Of a stretch of 29,031 bases of DNA, positions 16,285 to 25,008 are shown one piece after another; the stretch's first letter is position 1; every line of letters starts with the position of its first letter. The translations under genes and the position numbers were made by a program. The notes under the pieces were generated by a model, which saw nothing but the letters and a program-made list of their open reading frames with translations, did no database searches and had not been told where the DNA came from. This DNA comes from Thiobacillus sp. (GTDB lineage: Bacteria; Pseudomonadota; Gammaproteobacteria; Burkholderiales; Thiobacillaceae), in assembly GCA_011391285.1 (NCBI GenBank), contig JAABQU010000154.1:1-29031 (forward strand), given 5' to 3'.

Positions 16285-18183
16285 TCAACGCGACGGTGGT
16301 TGACGTCCGTTGCAGGTGCAGTTGCGGCCGGCTTCCTTGGCCGCGTAGAGCGCCTGGTCGGCAGAGCTGACGAGTGCGTCGATGTCGGCGGTGCCGGGTC
16401 CGCGCATGGCCACGCCGATGCTGACGGTGATGGTTTTTTCGGTCTGTCCGATGGCGATCCGCTTTGCGCACAGGCTGGCACGCAGGCGTTCGGCCGACAG
16501 CATGGCCGACTTGAGATCGGTATTGGGACAAATGACCAGGAATTCCTCGCCACCGATCCGGCAGACGCTGTCCTCGCGTCGCGCCGAGGCGCGCAGGGTC
16601 GCCGCGGCCTCGCGCAGCACCATGTCGCCGGCGGCGTGTCCATGGGTATCGTTGATCTGCTTGAAGTGATCGATGTCGACCACCATGACCGAAAGCGGCA
16701 GCCCTGAACGCGACGCGGCACTCCAGGCCTGATCGAGCTGATCCATGGCGGAGCGGCGATTGGGCAGCCCCGTCAGCAGGTCGGTGAGCGCGACATTGGC
16801 CAGCCGCCGGTTGGCCACGGCGAGTTCGGCTGCGATCTGGCGCAGCTGGGCGCGGTCCTTCTCCCAGTCATCCTGCTGCCTGACCAGGCGTTGCGCCGCC
16901 TGCAGCCGGATGCGCAGTCCGGCGGCAGTGATGGTGCCAGGCACATAGCCGTCAGCGCCCGCCTCGTAAGCGCGGTTCAGCTCTTCCTCGCAATTGTCAT
17001 GGGCTGCCAGCAGGATGTGCATGCGGCGGCCCTCGACGGTTGCGCGCAATGCCTGGCACAACTCCACGCCATCGAGCAGCGGCAGGTCGTAATGCGCGAT
17101 GATGACGTGCGGCAGCACCTCCATCGCCAGCGCCAGCGCCGTGTTGCCATTCTCGGCCGGATACACGAAGTGTTCGCTGCCCTCGGCCAGCAGCGCTATG
17201 GTCTTGCTGCGGGAGTAGGGGTCTGCGTCAGCCACCATGATGCGCAGCGGCGGTTCGCTCTCAGGGGTTTCCTGTTCAGTCGCGTAGTCGGCTTGAAGGA
17301 CTTCGGCAAACGAAGGCAGCGCAGTGGCGGGAATCTGCAGCAGTTTGCCCCACTCCTGCCATTTGGCGACCACGTCGTCGATAAAGCCCCCGGCGGCGTC
17401 CTGCTGGATGTCGAGGCTGGCGGCCAGCGCGATCCATTCCCTGGCCAGGTTCGGGCGCATATCGGCTTCGGCCAGCCCGAGATTGGCGAGGCGATACGAC
17501 AGTCGGAGCATCAGCATCAAACTGTTGGAGCGCGAGTCGTGGGGATAACTCGGGTGGTCCGGATCCTCGTAATGGGCGAGTGGTCCGGTAAAGACCCTGG
17601 GCAGGCCCCAGTCGGTCATCATGACAATGCCCAGTTCGATATGGTCGGTTTCCAGGCGGCCCCGCTCATGGCTGACGAGCGTTTGCGTGGGGTCGGCCTG
17701 GTGCGCAGTCAGCACCGCGCTGTATTCGTCCGGGTACACGGTGGCCAGTGCCAGTTTCCCCACCTGCGCCAGCAGGCCGCACACGAAGAGTTCGTCCGCC
17801 GCCGCGATGTGCACCCGCTCGCCCAGGGACTGCATGCAGAGCGCCATCAGAAGCGAGTGTGACCAGTACCCCTGGTAGTTGAATGCCTTGCACGCCCCGC
17901 CCCGGTACTGGTCCAGCAATGAAAAACCCAGTGCGAGCTGGCGTACGGTGTTCATGCCCTGGCGCACCACGGCCTCCTGCACCGACACCACCGGGCGGGC
18001 GATTTGCGAAGCGGAGTTGGCCAGCTTGATCAGCCGTCCGGACAAGGCAGGATCGGTCTGCACGATCCGCGCAATCTCGCCCAGGGTTGCGTTCTCGCGC
18101 CGGGATAACTCCAGGATTGCCAGCGCGATGCCGCGCGGTGAGGGCAGCTGACCACTGAGTTTGAGATGTTCAACCTGTTTCAT
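16285..18183 (-). CDS. HDOD - degenerate receiver - GGDEF signalling protein
   Basis: The 632-residue product starts at ATG 18183 (a TTG precedes it directly). An HDOD domain fills about 5-215 (ILELSRRENATLGEIARIVQ, LIKLANSAS). Residues about 312-430 are receiver-like, with acidic residues at VADADP, but His364 sits where the phospho-accepting Asp is expected and the conserved Lys is missing (DGYVPGTI). A coiled linker leads to a GGDEF domain (about 462-625) with an active-site GGEEF at 544-548 and a product-inhibition I-site RxxD at 535-538, so it is a probable diguanylate cyclase. The protein has no membrane segment. It is probably regulated through the HDOD domain or partner binding rather than phosphorylation. 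Confidence 0.88.
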   Translation of the reverse strand: MKQVEHLKLSGQLPSPRGIALAILELSRRENATLGEIARIVQTDPALSGRLIKLANSASQIARPVVSVQEAVVRQGMNTVRQLALGFSLLDQYRGGACKAFNYQGYWSHSLLMALCMQSLGERVHIAAADELFVCGLLAQVGKLALATVYPDEYSAVLTAHQADPTQTLVSHERGRLETDHIELGIVMMTDWGLPRVFTGPLAHYEDPDHPSYPHDSRSNSLMLMLRLSYRLANLGLAEADMRPNLAREWIALAASLDIQQDAAGGFIDDVVAKWQEWGKLLQIPATALPSFAEVLQADYATEQETPESEPPLRIMVADADPYSRSKTIALLAEGSEHFVYPAENGNTALALAMEVLPHVIIAHYDLPLLDGVELCQALRATVEGRRMHILLAAHDNCEEELNRAYEAGADGYVPGTITAAGLRIRLQAAQRLVRQQDDWEKDRAQLRQIAAELAVANRRLANVALTDLLTGLPNRRSAMDQLDQAWSAASRSGLPLSVMVVDIDHFKQINDTHGHAAGDMVLREAAATLRASARREDSVCRIGGEEFLVICPNTDLKSAMLSAERLRASLCAKRIAIGQTEKTITVSIGVAMRGPGTADIDALVSSADQALYAAKEAGRNCTCNGRQPPSR

Positions 18184-18198
18184 CAATCAACCTGTTTC
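18170..18198 (-). repeat. 12-bp direct repeat bracketing the HDOD-GGDEF start codon
   Basis: TCAACCTGTTTC occurs at 18170-18181 and again at 18187-18198 (plus strand), 17 bp apart. One copy lies at the start of the coding region and one just upstream of it. It may be a simple duplication or a tandem operator. Confidence 0.6.
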
Positions 18199-18401
18199 GG
18201 AGCAATGAGTGCTTTTTTCTCGCATGCTGGCGACCCGGGTGAGCCAGCAGCCCAAGGCACGATCCTGGCAAAGCTACCAGTGCAATCGAGACCAGGAGGC
18301 GGGCTGACACCAGCGGACGCCAAGCGGCGCCCATGTCGAGTGTTCAACAGGAGTATCGGCAGGATTTCGACAAAATGAAGCCGGCAAGCGGCGATGGGAG
18401 G

Positions 18402-18836
18402 TCAGGCCGTGCCGAGCTTCAGGTCCAGGCAATGCAAATACGTGGTCGAATCGAATGCCGTCTGGTAGCGCTGCACCTGCCAGATCATTTCTCCCAGGCA
18501 GTCCATGACGTCATGCTGGGCGTCCATCGCGTTGCCATAGCGCTTGAGCAGCTGCTGGTAACGCTCGCGGATTCCCGGCGGCTGGTCGATCGACAGCTGC
18601 TCGGCAATCGCCATGTGCATGGAAAGATGCAGGAACGGGTTGGTTTCACCGGCCTCGGGCAGGTAATCCCGGTCCCGGTGGTGATCCGGCTGGTCGAGCA
18701 GCGCGTGATATTCGGGATGGACGAGCATGGCATCGAGCGCGTGCTGCTCCGCGCCCGCCAGCGGCTGTCCGGCACGGTACTTCGCCCAAACGTCGAAGAA
18801 GAACTGGCGAACCTGGTCGCGGCTGGGATTGAACAT
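18402..18836 (-). CDS. DUF1841 family protein
   Basis: The 144-residue product (MFNPSRDQVRQFFFDVWAKY) matches DUF1841 of beta- and gammaproteobacteria, including the ETNPFLHLSMHMAIAEQLSID core and YLHCLDLKLG near the end. Function is not known. It is soluble and has no signal. Its ATG overlaps the nth stop by one base (TAATG), so it is the last gene of the rnf-nth operon. Downstream, a short GC stem (GCCG/CGGC) followed by TTCATTTT may end transcription, but that signal is weak. Confidence 0.85.
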   Translation of the reverse strand: MFNPSRDQVRQFFFDVWAKYRAGQPLAGAEQHALDAMLVHPEYHALLDQPDHHRDRDYLPEAGETNPFLHLSMHMAIAEQLSIDQPPGIRERYQQLLKRYGNAMDAQHDVMDCLGEMIWQVQRYQTAFDSTTYLHCLDLKLGTA

Positions 18837-19633
18837 TAACCGGTTTTGGCGGGCGTAGCCCGGCGCTTGGTCTTTCCCCCGGTTCGGGGGGAGGGGGGAG
18901 GATAACCAGCGGCTTGCCCGCTTGCGGGCTTGGTCGAGTGGCTGGTTGTTCCATCAGAGGCGGTGGAACCATGGCTGCGTTTTTTCTTTCCCTCGGCTGC
19001 GGGCCACGTCTTGTCCTTGTACTCGCACAGGTCCGCAATGATGCACTCGCCGCATTTCGGCTTTCTTGCCTGGCAGACATAGCGTCCGTGCAGGATCAGC
19101 CAGTGGTGGGCGTCGACGCGGAACTCGGCGGGGATGGTCTTGAGCAGCTTCCTTTCCACCTCCAGCACCGTCTTGGCGGGCGCGAGGCCGGTGCGGTTGG
19201 CGACGCGGAAGATATGGGTATCGACCGCCATCGTCGGTTGGCCGAAGGCGGTGTTCAGGATCACGTTTGCGGTCTTGCGCCCCACGCCCGGCAGCGCCTC
19301 GAGCGCGGCGCGATCGGCCGGCACCTGGCTGCCGTGCCGTTCGGCCAGCATCCGGCAGGCGATGATGAGATGCCTGGCCTTGCTCTTGTACAGACCGATC
19401 GTCTTGATGAGGTCTGCCAGCGCGGCTTCACCCAGCGCGACGATGGCCTCGGGGGTGCGGGCCACCGGAAACAGCCTGCGGGTGGCGAGGTTGACGCCCT
19501 TGTCGGTGGACTGCGCCGACAGCACGACCGCCACCAGAAGCTCGAACGGCGTCGAGTACTCGAGTTCGGTGGTGGGGTGGGGGTTGGCAGCGCGCAGGCG
19601 GCTGAAGATTTCGTGACGCTTGGCCTGGTTCAT
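18836..19633 (-). CDS. nth: Endonuclease III with a C-terminal basic extension
   Basis: This DNA glycosylase/AP lyase removes oxidised pyrimidines. The helix-hairpin-helix LPGVGRKTANV carries the catalytic Lys, VDTHIFRV the catalytic Asp, and CQARKPKCGECIIADLC the [4Fe-4S] ligands (C-x6-C-x2-C-x5-C). The family normally stops soon after the cluster (E. coli 211 residues). Here about 54 extra residues follow, rich in Lys, Ser, Thr, Pro and Gly. The DNA of this tail holds two GC-rich palindromes (CCCCCGAACCGGGGG type near 18878-18893 and GCCCGCTTGCGGGC at 18916-18929). The tail therefore looks like former intergenic sequence that has been translated. The gene is in the usual position behind rnfE, as in E. 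coli. Confidence 0.94.
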   Translation of the reverse strand: MNQAKRHEIFSRLRAANPHPTTELEYSTPFELLVAVVLSAQSTDKGVNLATRRLFPVARTPEAIVALGEAALADLIKTIGLYKSKARHLIIACRMLAERHGSQVPADRAALEALPGVGRKTANVILNTAFGQPTMAVDTHIFRVANRTGLAPAKTVLEVERKLLKTIPAEFRVDAHHWLILHGRYVCQARKPKCGECIIADLCEYKDKTWPAAEGKKKRSHGSTASDGTTSHSTKPASGQAAGYPPPSPRTGGKTKRRATPAKTG

Positions 19634-19643
19634 CGAAGCGGGA

Positions 19644-19796
19644 TCACTGTTCGGTCAGGCGTTTTTTCAGGGCCTGCTTTTCTGCCTGGCGTCTGGCGCC
19701 GGGGGTTTTTTCGTGTTCGCCCGCCTTGCGGGCAAGCACCAGCGGTACATAGGGATTGCGCGGCTTCGGCACACGCCGTTTCAGCGGCGGCTTCAT
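19644..19796 (-). CDS. Small basic ORF (50 aa) coupled to rnfE
   Basis: I do not recognise this product. It starts MKPPLKRRVPKPRNPYVPLV and ends KKRLTEQ, and is strongly basic (many Lys and Arg) with no membrane segment. Support for it being real is positional: its ATG overlaps the rnfE stop in the form ATGA (19793-19796). The stop is ten bases before the nth start, and it fits the pattern of overlapping junctions through the whole operon. The N-terminal KPRNPYVPLVLARKAG resembles small conserved ORFs I associate with betaproteobacterial genomes, but I cannot verify that. It may bind RNA or a membrane complex; no function should be assigned. Confidence 0.6.
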   Translation of the reverse strand: MKPPLKRRVPKPRNPYVPLVLARKAGEHEKTPGARRQAEKQALKKRLTEQ

Positions 19797-20470
19797 GCCG
19801 GCATCGGCACGGTGGCGCGTGCGTGTTGTTCGACGCGGGCCTTGTTCCAGTTGTGGGCCGCGATCAACAGGCCCAGCGCGATGAAGGCGCCGGGCGGCAA
19901 CATGGCGAGCAGAAAGCCCTGGTAATTGGGCAGCACGTGCAGCACGAACTGCCTGGCATCCTCGCCGAAAACCAGGTCGATACCCGACAGCAGCGTGCCC
20001 TGGCCGGCGAGTTCGCGCATGCCGCCGAGCACCACAAGCACCAGTGTCAGGCCCAGTCCCATGGCAATGGCATCGATCACGCTATCCAGCGGACGGTTCT
20101 TGGAAGCAAACGCGTCGGCGCGCGCCAGCACGATGCAGTTGGTGGTGATGAGCGGAATGAAGATCCCCAGCACCAGGTACAGCGGGTGCACGAACGCATT
20201 CATCAGCAGGTCGATCACCGTGACCAGCGAGGCGATGATCAGCACAAAAATCGGGATGCGGATTTCGTGTGGCACGAAATGGCGCACACCCGACACCGCA
20301 CCGCTGGCCGATGCCATCACCAGCATGGTCGCCAGGCCCAGCGACAGCGCATTGACCAGCGTCGTGCTGATCGCCAGCAGCGGACACAGGCCGAGCAGCT
20401 GCACCAGGCCGGTGTTCTGCTTGACGAGGCCGTTCTGAAACAGGCTGCGGAATTCGCTCATCGTCATCAT
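19793..20470 (-). CDS. rnfE: Rnf electron transport complex subunit E
   Basis: This 225-residue integral membrane subunit has about six hydrophobic segments and the conserved LGLCPLLAISTTLVNALSLG and PLITTNCIVLARADAFA motifs, whose Cys residues bind iron-sulfur in RnfA/E. RnfE and RnfA are homologous and lie in opposite orientation in the membrane. The Rnf complex links ferredoxin and NAD(H) to ion movement, or reduces SoxR. The start ATG 20470 overlaps the rnfG stop (ATGA) and has GGAG eight bases upstream; an internal ATG at 20461 is the alternative. The stop overlaps the small ORF that follows. Confidence 0.95.
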   Translation of the reverse strand: MMTMSEFRSLFQNGLVKQNTGLVQLLGLCPLLAISTTLVNALSLGLATMLVMASASGAVSGVRHFVPHEIRIPIFVLIIASLVTVIDLLMNAFVHPLYLVLGIFIPLITTNCIVLARADAFASKNRPLDSVIDAIAMGLGLTLVLVVLGGMRELAGQGTLLSGIDLVFGEDARQFVLHVLPNYQGFLLAMLPPGAFIALGLLIAAHNWNKARVEQHARATVPMPA

Positions 20471-21138
20471 GCGTCTTGCTCCTTGGTTTCGACTTCCCCG
20501 GCCGTCCGGGCGGGAGGCGGGACGAGTGCCGCGCGGTGCCGTGCGAAATAATCGAGGGCATTCCTGACAGCCCGGACTACCGCACGGGGTGTAATGGTGG
20601 CGCCGGCGCGGGCGTCAAACATGCCGCCATCCTTGGTGACTTTCCAGCGACTGGATGCCGGATTGCCGAGTGACTTGCCGACGAACTGCTCGATCCATGG
20701 GCTCTTGGTGCGGGCGATGTAGTCGCCGAGTCCCGGCGTTTCGCGGTGGGCGGTGACGCGCACTCCGGTTACCGTGCCGTTGACGTCGATGCCGATCAGC
20801 AGGCCAATGTTGCCACTGTAGCCGTCCGGAGCAATCGCTTCCAGTACCACCGCAGTGATCACGCCGCCGCGGCGGGCAGTCCACATGGCCGAAGCCTGCC
20901 GGGTACCGAGCAGTTCGTCGGGCGGCACGCTTTGCTGGCTTTGCAGCAGATCGTTGTCGTATAGCGTGGCAGGCAGCACCTGGTTGATGAGGGCCTGTTT
21001 TTCAGCTTGCTGGCTGCGGGTGATGACCGGTTCGGTGCGGTCGAAGGTGAGTGCCAGCATGGCGGTGCCGACGAGCGCGAACACGAACAGGATCGCGCCG
21101 GTACGCAGCGCGTTGCGGCTGGCCGCCGGGCTGATCAT
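20467..21138 (-). CDS. rnfG: Rnf electron transport complex subunit G (FMN-binding)
   Basis: The correct start is ATG 21138, giving 223 residues beginning MISPAASRNALRTGAILFVF. The much longer open frame to 22113 is only a shadow of rnfD. One N-terminal membrane anchor (about 12-33) is followed by a periplasmic FMN-binding domain with PGLGDYI and DARAGATITPRAVV; the Thr of the last motif is the covalent FMN site. It carries electrons within the Rnf complex. The start overlaps the rnfD stop and the end overlaps rnfE, both by four bases. Confidence 0.94.
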   Translation of the reverse strand: MISPAASRNALRTGAILFVFALVGTAMLALTFDRTEPVITRSQQAEKQALINQVLPATLYDNDLLQSQQSVPPDELLGTRQASAMWTARRGGVITAVVLEAIAPDGYSGNIGLLIGIDVNGTVTGVRVTAHRETPGLGDYIARTKSPWIEQFVGKSLGNPASSRWKVTKDGGMFDARAGATITPRAVVRAVRNALDYFARHRAALVPPPARTAGEVETKEQDA

Positions 21139-22163
21139 GTGCCGGGCTCCTTGCCCTGGTCGCCGTAGATGCGGGGCTGGGTGTACTGGTCGATCAGCGG
21201 CACGCACAGGTTCATCAGCAGGATCGCAAAGGCCACGCCATCGGGGAAACCGCCCCAGGTGCGGATGACCATGGTGAGGAGGCCCGCGCCGAAGCCGAAT
21301 ATCAGCTTGCCGCGCGGCGTGGTCGCACCCGACACCGGGTCGGTGGCGATGAAGAAGGCGCCGAGCATCACCGACGGCGCGAACAGATGGAACCACGGTG
21401 CACCGAAGCGCCCGGCATCGAAGAAGTGCAGGAAGCCGGCGGCCAACCAGATACCGGCGAGAAACGCCAGCGGCACCTGCCAGCCGATGATGCGCAACGC
21501 CCACAGCAGCAGTCCGCCGAGCAGGAAAGCGCCCGCCAGCCACTCGAAGCCGGTGCCGCCGTAATGGCCGAAAATCGGCTGCGTCATCACCTCGTCGACG
21601 GTCAGTTGCTGCAGCAGGCCCGTTCGCAATGCATCCAGCGGGGTCGCCATGGTCACTGCGTCGAGCGTGGACTGGGGAAAATCGCCGCCAAAAATCACGC
21701 TTGCGCTTTGCGCCAGCGTAAGTGGAACTTCGGTAAGTGCAAGCGGCCCCGCCCATTGGGTCATCTGTACCGGAAATGACACGATCAGCACCGCGTAGCC
21801 CACCATCGCCGGGTTGAAGATGTTCTGCCCCAGCCCGCCATACAGATGCTTGGCCACCACGATGGCGAACAGCGTGCCGGTGACGATCAGCCACCACGGC
21901 GCCAGCGAGGGGAGCGACAACGCCAGCAGCCAGGCGGTGACGATGGCGGAGAGATCGGTCAGGTAGGGTTTGGCCGGGTAGCCGCGCACCTTCAGCATCG
22001 CGGCCTCGGCTGCCAGGGCCGTCACGGTGGCGAGCGACAGCGTGACCAGGATGCCCGGCCCGAACAGCCAGACATACACCGCGAGGCCGGGTAGCAGCGC
22101 GGCCAGCACCCATGCCATGACCTGGGTGACGCTGCTGCGGTCAAGAATGAAAGGGGAGGGCAT
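21135..22163 (-). CDS. rnfD: Rnf electron transport complex subunit D
   Basis: A 342-residue integral membrane protein with about eight to ten hydrophobic segments. It shows the RnfD/NqrB signatures GGLGQNIFNPAMVGYAVL and FIATDPVSGATTPRG, the second carrying the Thr that binds FMN covalently. Starts at ATG 22163 ([16 protein letters not shown]), overlapping the rnfC stop by one base (TGATG). Together with RnfG it forms the flavin path of the complex. Length equals the E. coli protein (352). Confidence 0.95.
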   Translation of the reverse strand: MPSPFILDRSSVTQVMAWVLAALLPGLAVYVWLFGPGILVTLSLATVTALAAEAAMLKVRGYPAKPYLTDLSAIVTAWLLALSLPSLAPWWLIVTGTLFAIVVAKHLYGGLGQNIFNPAMVGYAVLIVSFPVQMTQWAGPLALTEVPLTLAQSASVIFGGDFPQSTLDAVTMATPLDALRTGLLQQLTVDEVMTQPIFGHYGGTGFEWLAGAFLLGGLLLWALRIIGWQVPLAFLAGIWLAAGFLHFFDAGRFGAPWFHLFAPSVMLGAFFIATDPVSGATTPRGKLIFGFGAGLLTMVIRTWGGFPDGVAFAILLMNLCVPLIDQYTQPRIYGDQGKEPGT

Positions 22164-23866
22164 CAGGGTTTTTTCTCGTCGGATTCCAGCGGCTGGTGCG
22201 CCAGTTCGCGGATTTTAGCCCGGCGCGCCTCGATCTCCTCGATCTCGCGTTGCTTGTCAGGCGGTAAATGGTCGATGTTCTTCGGCGCGACCTCGGCTTT
22301 TTTCGCCTGCGCGCGGGCCAGCGCGGCGGCGATCAGGGCCTTCTTGGCGTCGGCATCGCTCTGGCCAGTGCCTTCGGTTGCAGGGGCCCCAGCCAGTTCG
22401 GCATGCTGCGTTTGATCCAGCGCAGCTTGCGCGCGCGCGGCCTGTGCCTTGGCGGCGAGCTTCTCGGCCTTTTCCTTCTTCTCGCGCTCCTGCCGGAACA
22501 GGCGGAATTCATGGCGCTCGCGTGCGAGGTCGGACGCGCGCTTGTCCTTTTCGCGCGCCCAGATTTCGCTCTTGGCGTAGCGATAGAAGTCGACCAGCGG
22601 GATGTGGCTGGGACAGACGTAGCTGCAGCAGCCGCATTCGATGCAGTCGAACAGGTGATATTCCTGCGCGCGGCCGAAGTCGCCGGCCTTGGCGAAGCGG
22701 AACAGTTCCTGCGGCTGCAGTTCGGCCGGGCAGGCAGCGGCGCAGCGGGTGCAGCGGATGCACGGCAGCGCCTTGGGCAGCGGCGGAAACAGTTCGTTCG
22801 ACTTCACCAGGATGCAGTTGGTGGCCTTGACCACCGGCACGTCGAAGTCGGGCACCGGCATGCCCATCATTGGCCCGCCCATCAGCACGCCAGTGGCGCC
22901 GTCGCGTTCGCCCGCCAGCGTGATCAGTTCATGCATCGGGGTACCGATCAGCACCTCGACATTCTGCGGCTGCAGCACGTGTCCGGTGACGGTGACCAGG
23001 CGCGAGATCAGCGGTTCGCCGTGGTGCACCGCGCGCGCCAGCGCATGGGCGGTGCCAACGTTGAACACCTGGATGCCGATGTCGGTTGACAGCTTGCCTG
23101 AGGGAACCTGCTTGCCGGTCAGCGTCTGGATCAGCTGCTTGGCGCCGCCTCCCGGATAGCGCGCTGGCACCGCGATCACCTCCACCGCGAAATCCATATT
23201 CGCGGCCGCAGCCCGCATTGCTGCAATGGCCTCGGGCTTGTTGTCCTCGATCCCGACCAGGACTTCGCTGCTGCCCAGCAGGTGGCGCATGATCGCTGCG
23301 CCCTGCAGGATCGCGTCGGCCCGGGTGCGCATCAGAAGATCGTCGCAGGTGATCCACGGTTCGCATTCGCCGCCGTTGATGATGAGTGTCCGGCAGTGGT
23401 GCGAGGCACCGGGGTCGAGCTTGACCGCGCTGGGGAATACCGCGCCGCCGAGGCCGGCGATGCCCAGGTCACGCAGCCGCATGCGCAGGTCGGCCGGCTC
23501 CATCGCGCGGTAATCGATCGGCGCGTGGACGATCCACTCGTCGCGGCCATCGGTTTCAATCGTGATGCAGTCGTCGGGTAGCCCCGATACGTGGGGCACG
23601 ACGGCCGGACCGATCGCGGTGACGGTACCGGAACTCGACGCGTGGACGGCTGCTGAAATATAGCCATCCGCCGCACCGATCATCTGCCCCTTCAGCACAT
23701 GGTCGCCGATCTCGACCACCGGCTTGGCCGGATTGCCGATGTGCTGGCGCAGCGGGATGACGAGCTTCGTCGGCAATGGCGCGGTGCGAACCGGTTGCGT
23801 GTTCGATTCCGACTTGTGCTCGGGTGGGTGTACCCCGCCCCTGAATTTGAACAGTTCGCGGCTCAT
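22163..23866 (-). CDS. rnfC: Rnf electron transport complex subunit C
   Basis: From ATG 23866 the protein has 567 residues and begins [20 protein letters not shown]. The open frame upstream to 24061 overlaps rnfB and is rejected because the ATGA junction with rnfB fixes the start. The nucleotide/FMN-binding part includes [16 protein letters not shown] and [15 protein letters not shown]. Two [4Fe-4S] motifs follow: [12 protein letters not shown] and [12 protein letters not shown]. After them comes an Ala/Lys/Glu-rich helical tail of about 130 residues, common in proteobacterial RnfC. RnfC is the membrane-peripheral subunit that takes electrons from NADH or ferredoxin. Confidence 0.95.
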   Translation of the reverse strand: MSRELFKFRGGVHPPEHKSESNTQPVRTAPLPTKLVIPLRQHIGNPAKPVVEIGDHVLKGQMIGAADGYISAAVHASSSGTVTAIGPAVVPHVSGLPDDCITIETDGRDEWIVHAPIDYRAMEPADLRMRLRDLGIAGLGGAVFPSAVKLDPGASHHCRTLIINGGECEPWITCDDLLMRTRADAILQGAAIMRHLLGSSEVLVGIEDNKPEAIAAMRAAAANMDFAVEVIAVPARYPGGGAKQLIQTLTGKQVPSGKLSTDIGIQVFNVGTAHALARAVHHGEPLISRLVTVTGHVLQPQNVEVLIGTPMHELITLAGERDGATGVLMGGPMMGMPVPDFDVPVVKATNCILVKSNELFPPLPKALPCIRCTRCAAACPAELQPQELFRFAKAGDFGRAQEYHLFDCIECGCCSYVCPSHIPLVDFYRYAKSEIWAREKDKRASDLARERHEFRLFRQEREKKEKAEKLAAKAQAARAQAALDQTQHAELAGAPATEGTGQSDADAKKALIAAALARAQAKKAEVAPKNIDHLPPDKQREIEEIEARRAKIRELAHQPLESDEKKP

Positions 23867-24414
23867 GACACTTTTTTCATCATCACCACTGGATGCTTCC
23901 ACTTCCAGTGCGGCAGATCTTCGGCGATCGGCACCATCGAGATGCAGTCGACCGGGCACGGTGCCACGCACAGTTCGCAGCCGGTGCATTCGGCAGCAAT
24001 GATGGTGTGCATCTGCTTGGCCGCGCCGCAAATCGCGTCGACCGGGCAGGCCTGGATGCACAGCGTGCAGCCGATGCAGGTCTGTTCGTCGATGAAGGCC
24101 ACCGATTTCGGCTTGGGTGCGCCGTGGCTTTCATCGAGCGGCTTGGGCTCGACGCCGAGGAGTTCGGCGAGCTTTTTCACCCCCTCTTCGCCACCCGGCG
24201 GGCACTGGTTGATGTCGGCTTCGCCCCGGGCGATGGCCTCGGCATAGGGCCGGCAGCCGGGAAAGCCGCACTGGCCGCACTGCGTCTGCGGCAGGATGGC
24301 GTCGATCTTTTCCGCCAGCGGATTGCCTTCCACCTTGAAGCGGATCGCTGACCAACCAAGCACCAGGCCGATGACCACGGCGATGCCGACCATCACCAGT
24401 ATGGCGGTGAACAT
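23863..24414 (-). CDS. rnfB: Rnf electron transport complex subunit B
   Basis: A 183-residue iron-sulfur subunit. One N-terminal membrane helix ([20 protein letters not shown]) is followed by a four-Cys motif ([14 protein letters not shown]...INQCPPGG) and two ferredoxin-type clusters, [12 protein letters not shown] and [12 protein letters not shown]. It passes electrons between ferredoxin and the membrane subunits. The ATG overlaps the rnfA stop by one base (TAATG), and the stop overlaps the rnfC start (ATGA). Confidence 0.95.
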   Translation of the reverse strand: MFTAILVMVGIAVVIGLVLGWSAIRFKVEGNPLAEKIDAILPQTQCGQCGFPGCRPYAEAIARGEADINQCPPGGEEGVKKLAELLGVEPKPLDESHGAPKPKSVAFIDEQTCIGCTLCIQACPVDAICGAAKQMHTIIAAECTGCELCVAPCPVDCISMVPIAEDLPHWKWKHPVVMMKKVS

Positions 24415-24989
24415 TATTTCACCAGCCCGGAGAAGCCCATGAAAGCGAGCGACATCAGGCCCGCAGTGATCATCGCGATGCTGGTGCCCTTGAACGGCAA
24501 CGGTACGTCACAGGTGTCGAGGCGCTCGCGGATGCCGGCGAACAGGACCAGCACCAGGGTGAAGCCGATCGCTCCACCTGCGCCGAAGAACAGTGACTCG
24601 ACAAAATTGTGGTTCTCCTGCACGTTGAGCAGCGGAATCCCCAGCACCGCGCAGTTGGTGGTGATGAGTGGCAGGTAGATGCCCAGCACCTGATACAGCA
24701 GCGGGCTGGTCTTGTGGATGAACATCTCGGTGAACTGCACGATGCCGGCGATCACCACGATGAACGACAGCGTGCGCAGGTAGAACAGTTCGGTGCCGAG
24801 CAGGTATTCGTTGATGAGGTAGCTGGCGCCGGAGGCCAGCGTCAGCACGAACGTCGTCGCCAGCCCCATGCCGATCGCCGTCTCCAGTTTCTTCGACACA
24901 CCCATGAAAGGGCACAGGCCGAGAATCTTGGCCATCACGATGTTGTTGACGAACACCGTGGAAATGAGGATGAGGATGTAGGTTTCCAA
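24414..24989 (-). CDS. rnfA: Rnf electron transport complex subunit A
   Basis: An integral membrane subunit of about 191 residues with six hydrophobic segments and the motifs [19 protein letters not shown] and [11 protein letters not shown]. No ATG lies at the expected position. By alignment with other RnfA N-termini (M-x-x-Y-x-L-I-L-x-S), TTG 24989 (TTG GAA ACC TAC) is the best start; the open frame to 25100 runs into the inserted element and is not family-like. No Shine-Dalgarno precedes the TTG. The element described at 25009-25252 begins only 19 bases upstream, so the native leader may have been replaced. The subunit pairs with RnfE to form the ion path. Confidence 0.9.
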   Translation of the reverse strand: METYILILISTVFVNNIVMAKILGLCPFMGVSKKLETAIGMGLATTFVLTLASGASYLINEYLLGTELFYLRTLSFIVVIAGIVQFTEMFIHKTSPLLYQVLGIYLPLITTNCAVLGIPLLNVQENHNFVESLFFGAGGAIGFTLVLVLFAGIRERLDTCDVPLPFKGTSIAMITAGLMSLAFMGFSGLVK

Positions 24990-25008
24990 AATGGGCAGGT
25001 CCGGCGCA

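Noticed and set aside
18187..18401. Possible c-di-GMP riboswitch upstream of the GGDEF gene
   Set aside because: The hairpin GCTGGC/GCCAGC at 18226-18248 is present, but the conserved GEMM core bases and second stem are not.
20467..22113. 548-codon frame that would extend rnfG far upstream
   Set aside because: The upstream part overlaps rnfD in another frame and has no likeness to RnfG; the ATGA junction at 21135-21138 fixes the start.
22163..24061. Longer rnfC starting at 24061
   Set aside because: The extra residues overlap rnfB and are not RnfC-like; MSRELFKF at 23866 is the family N-terminus.
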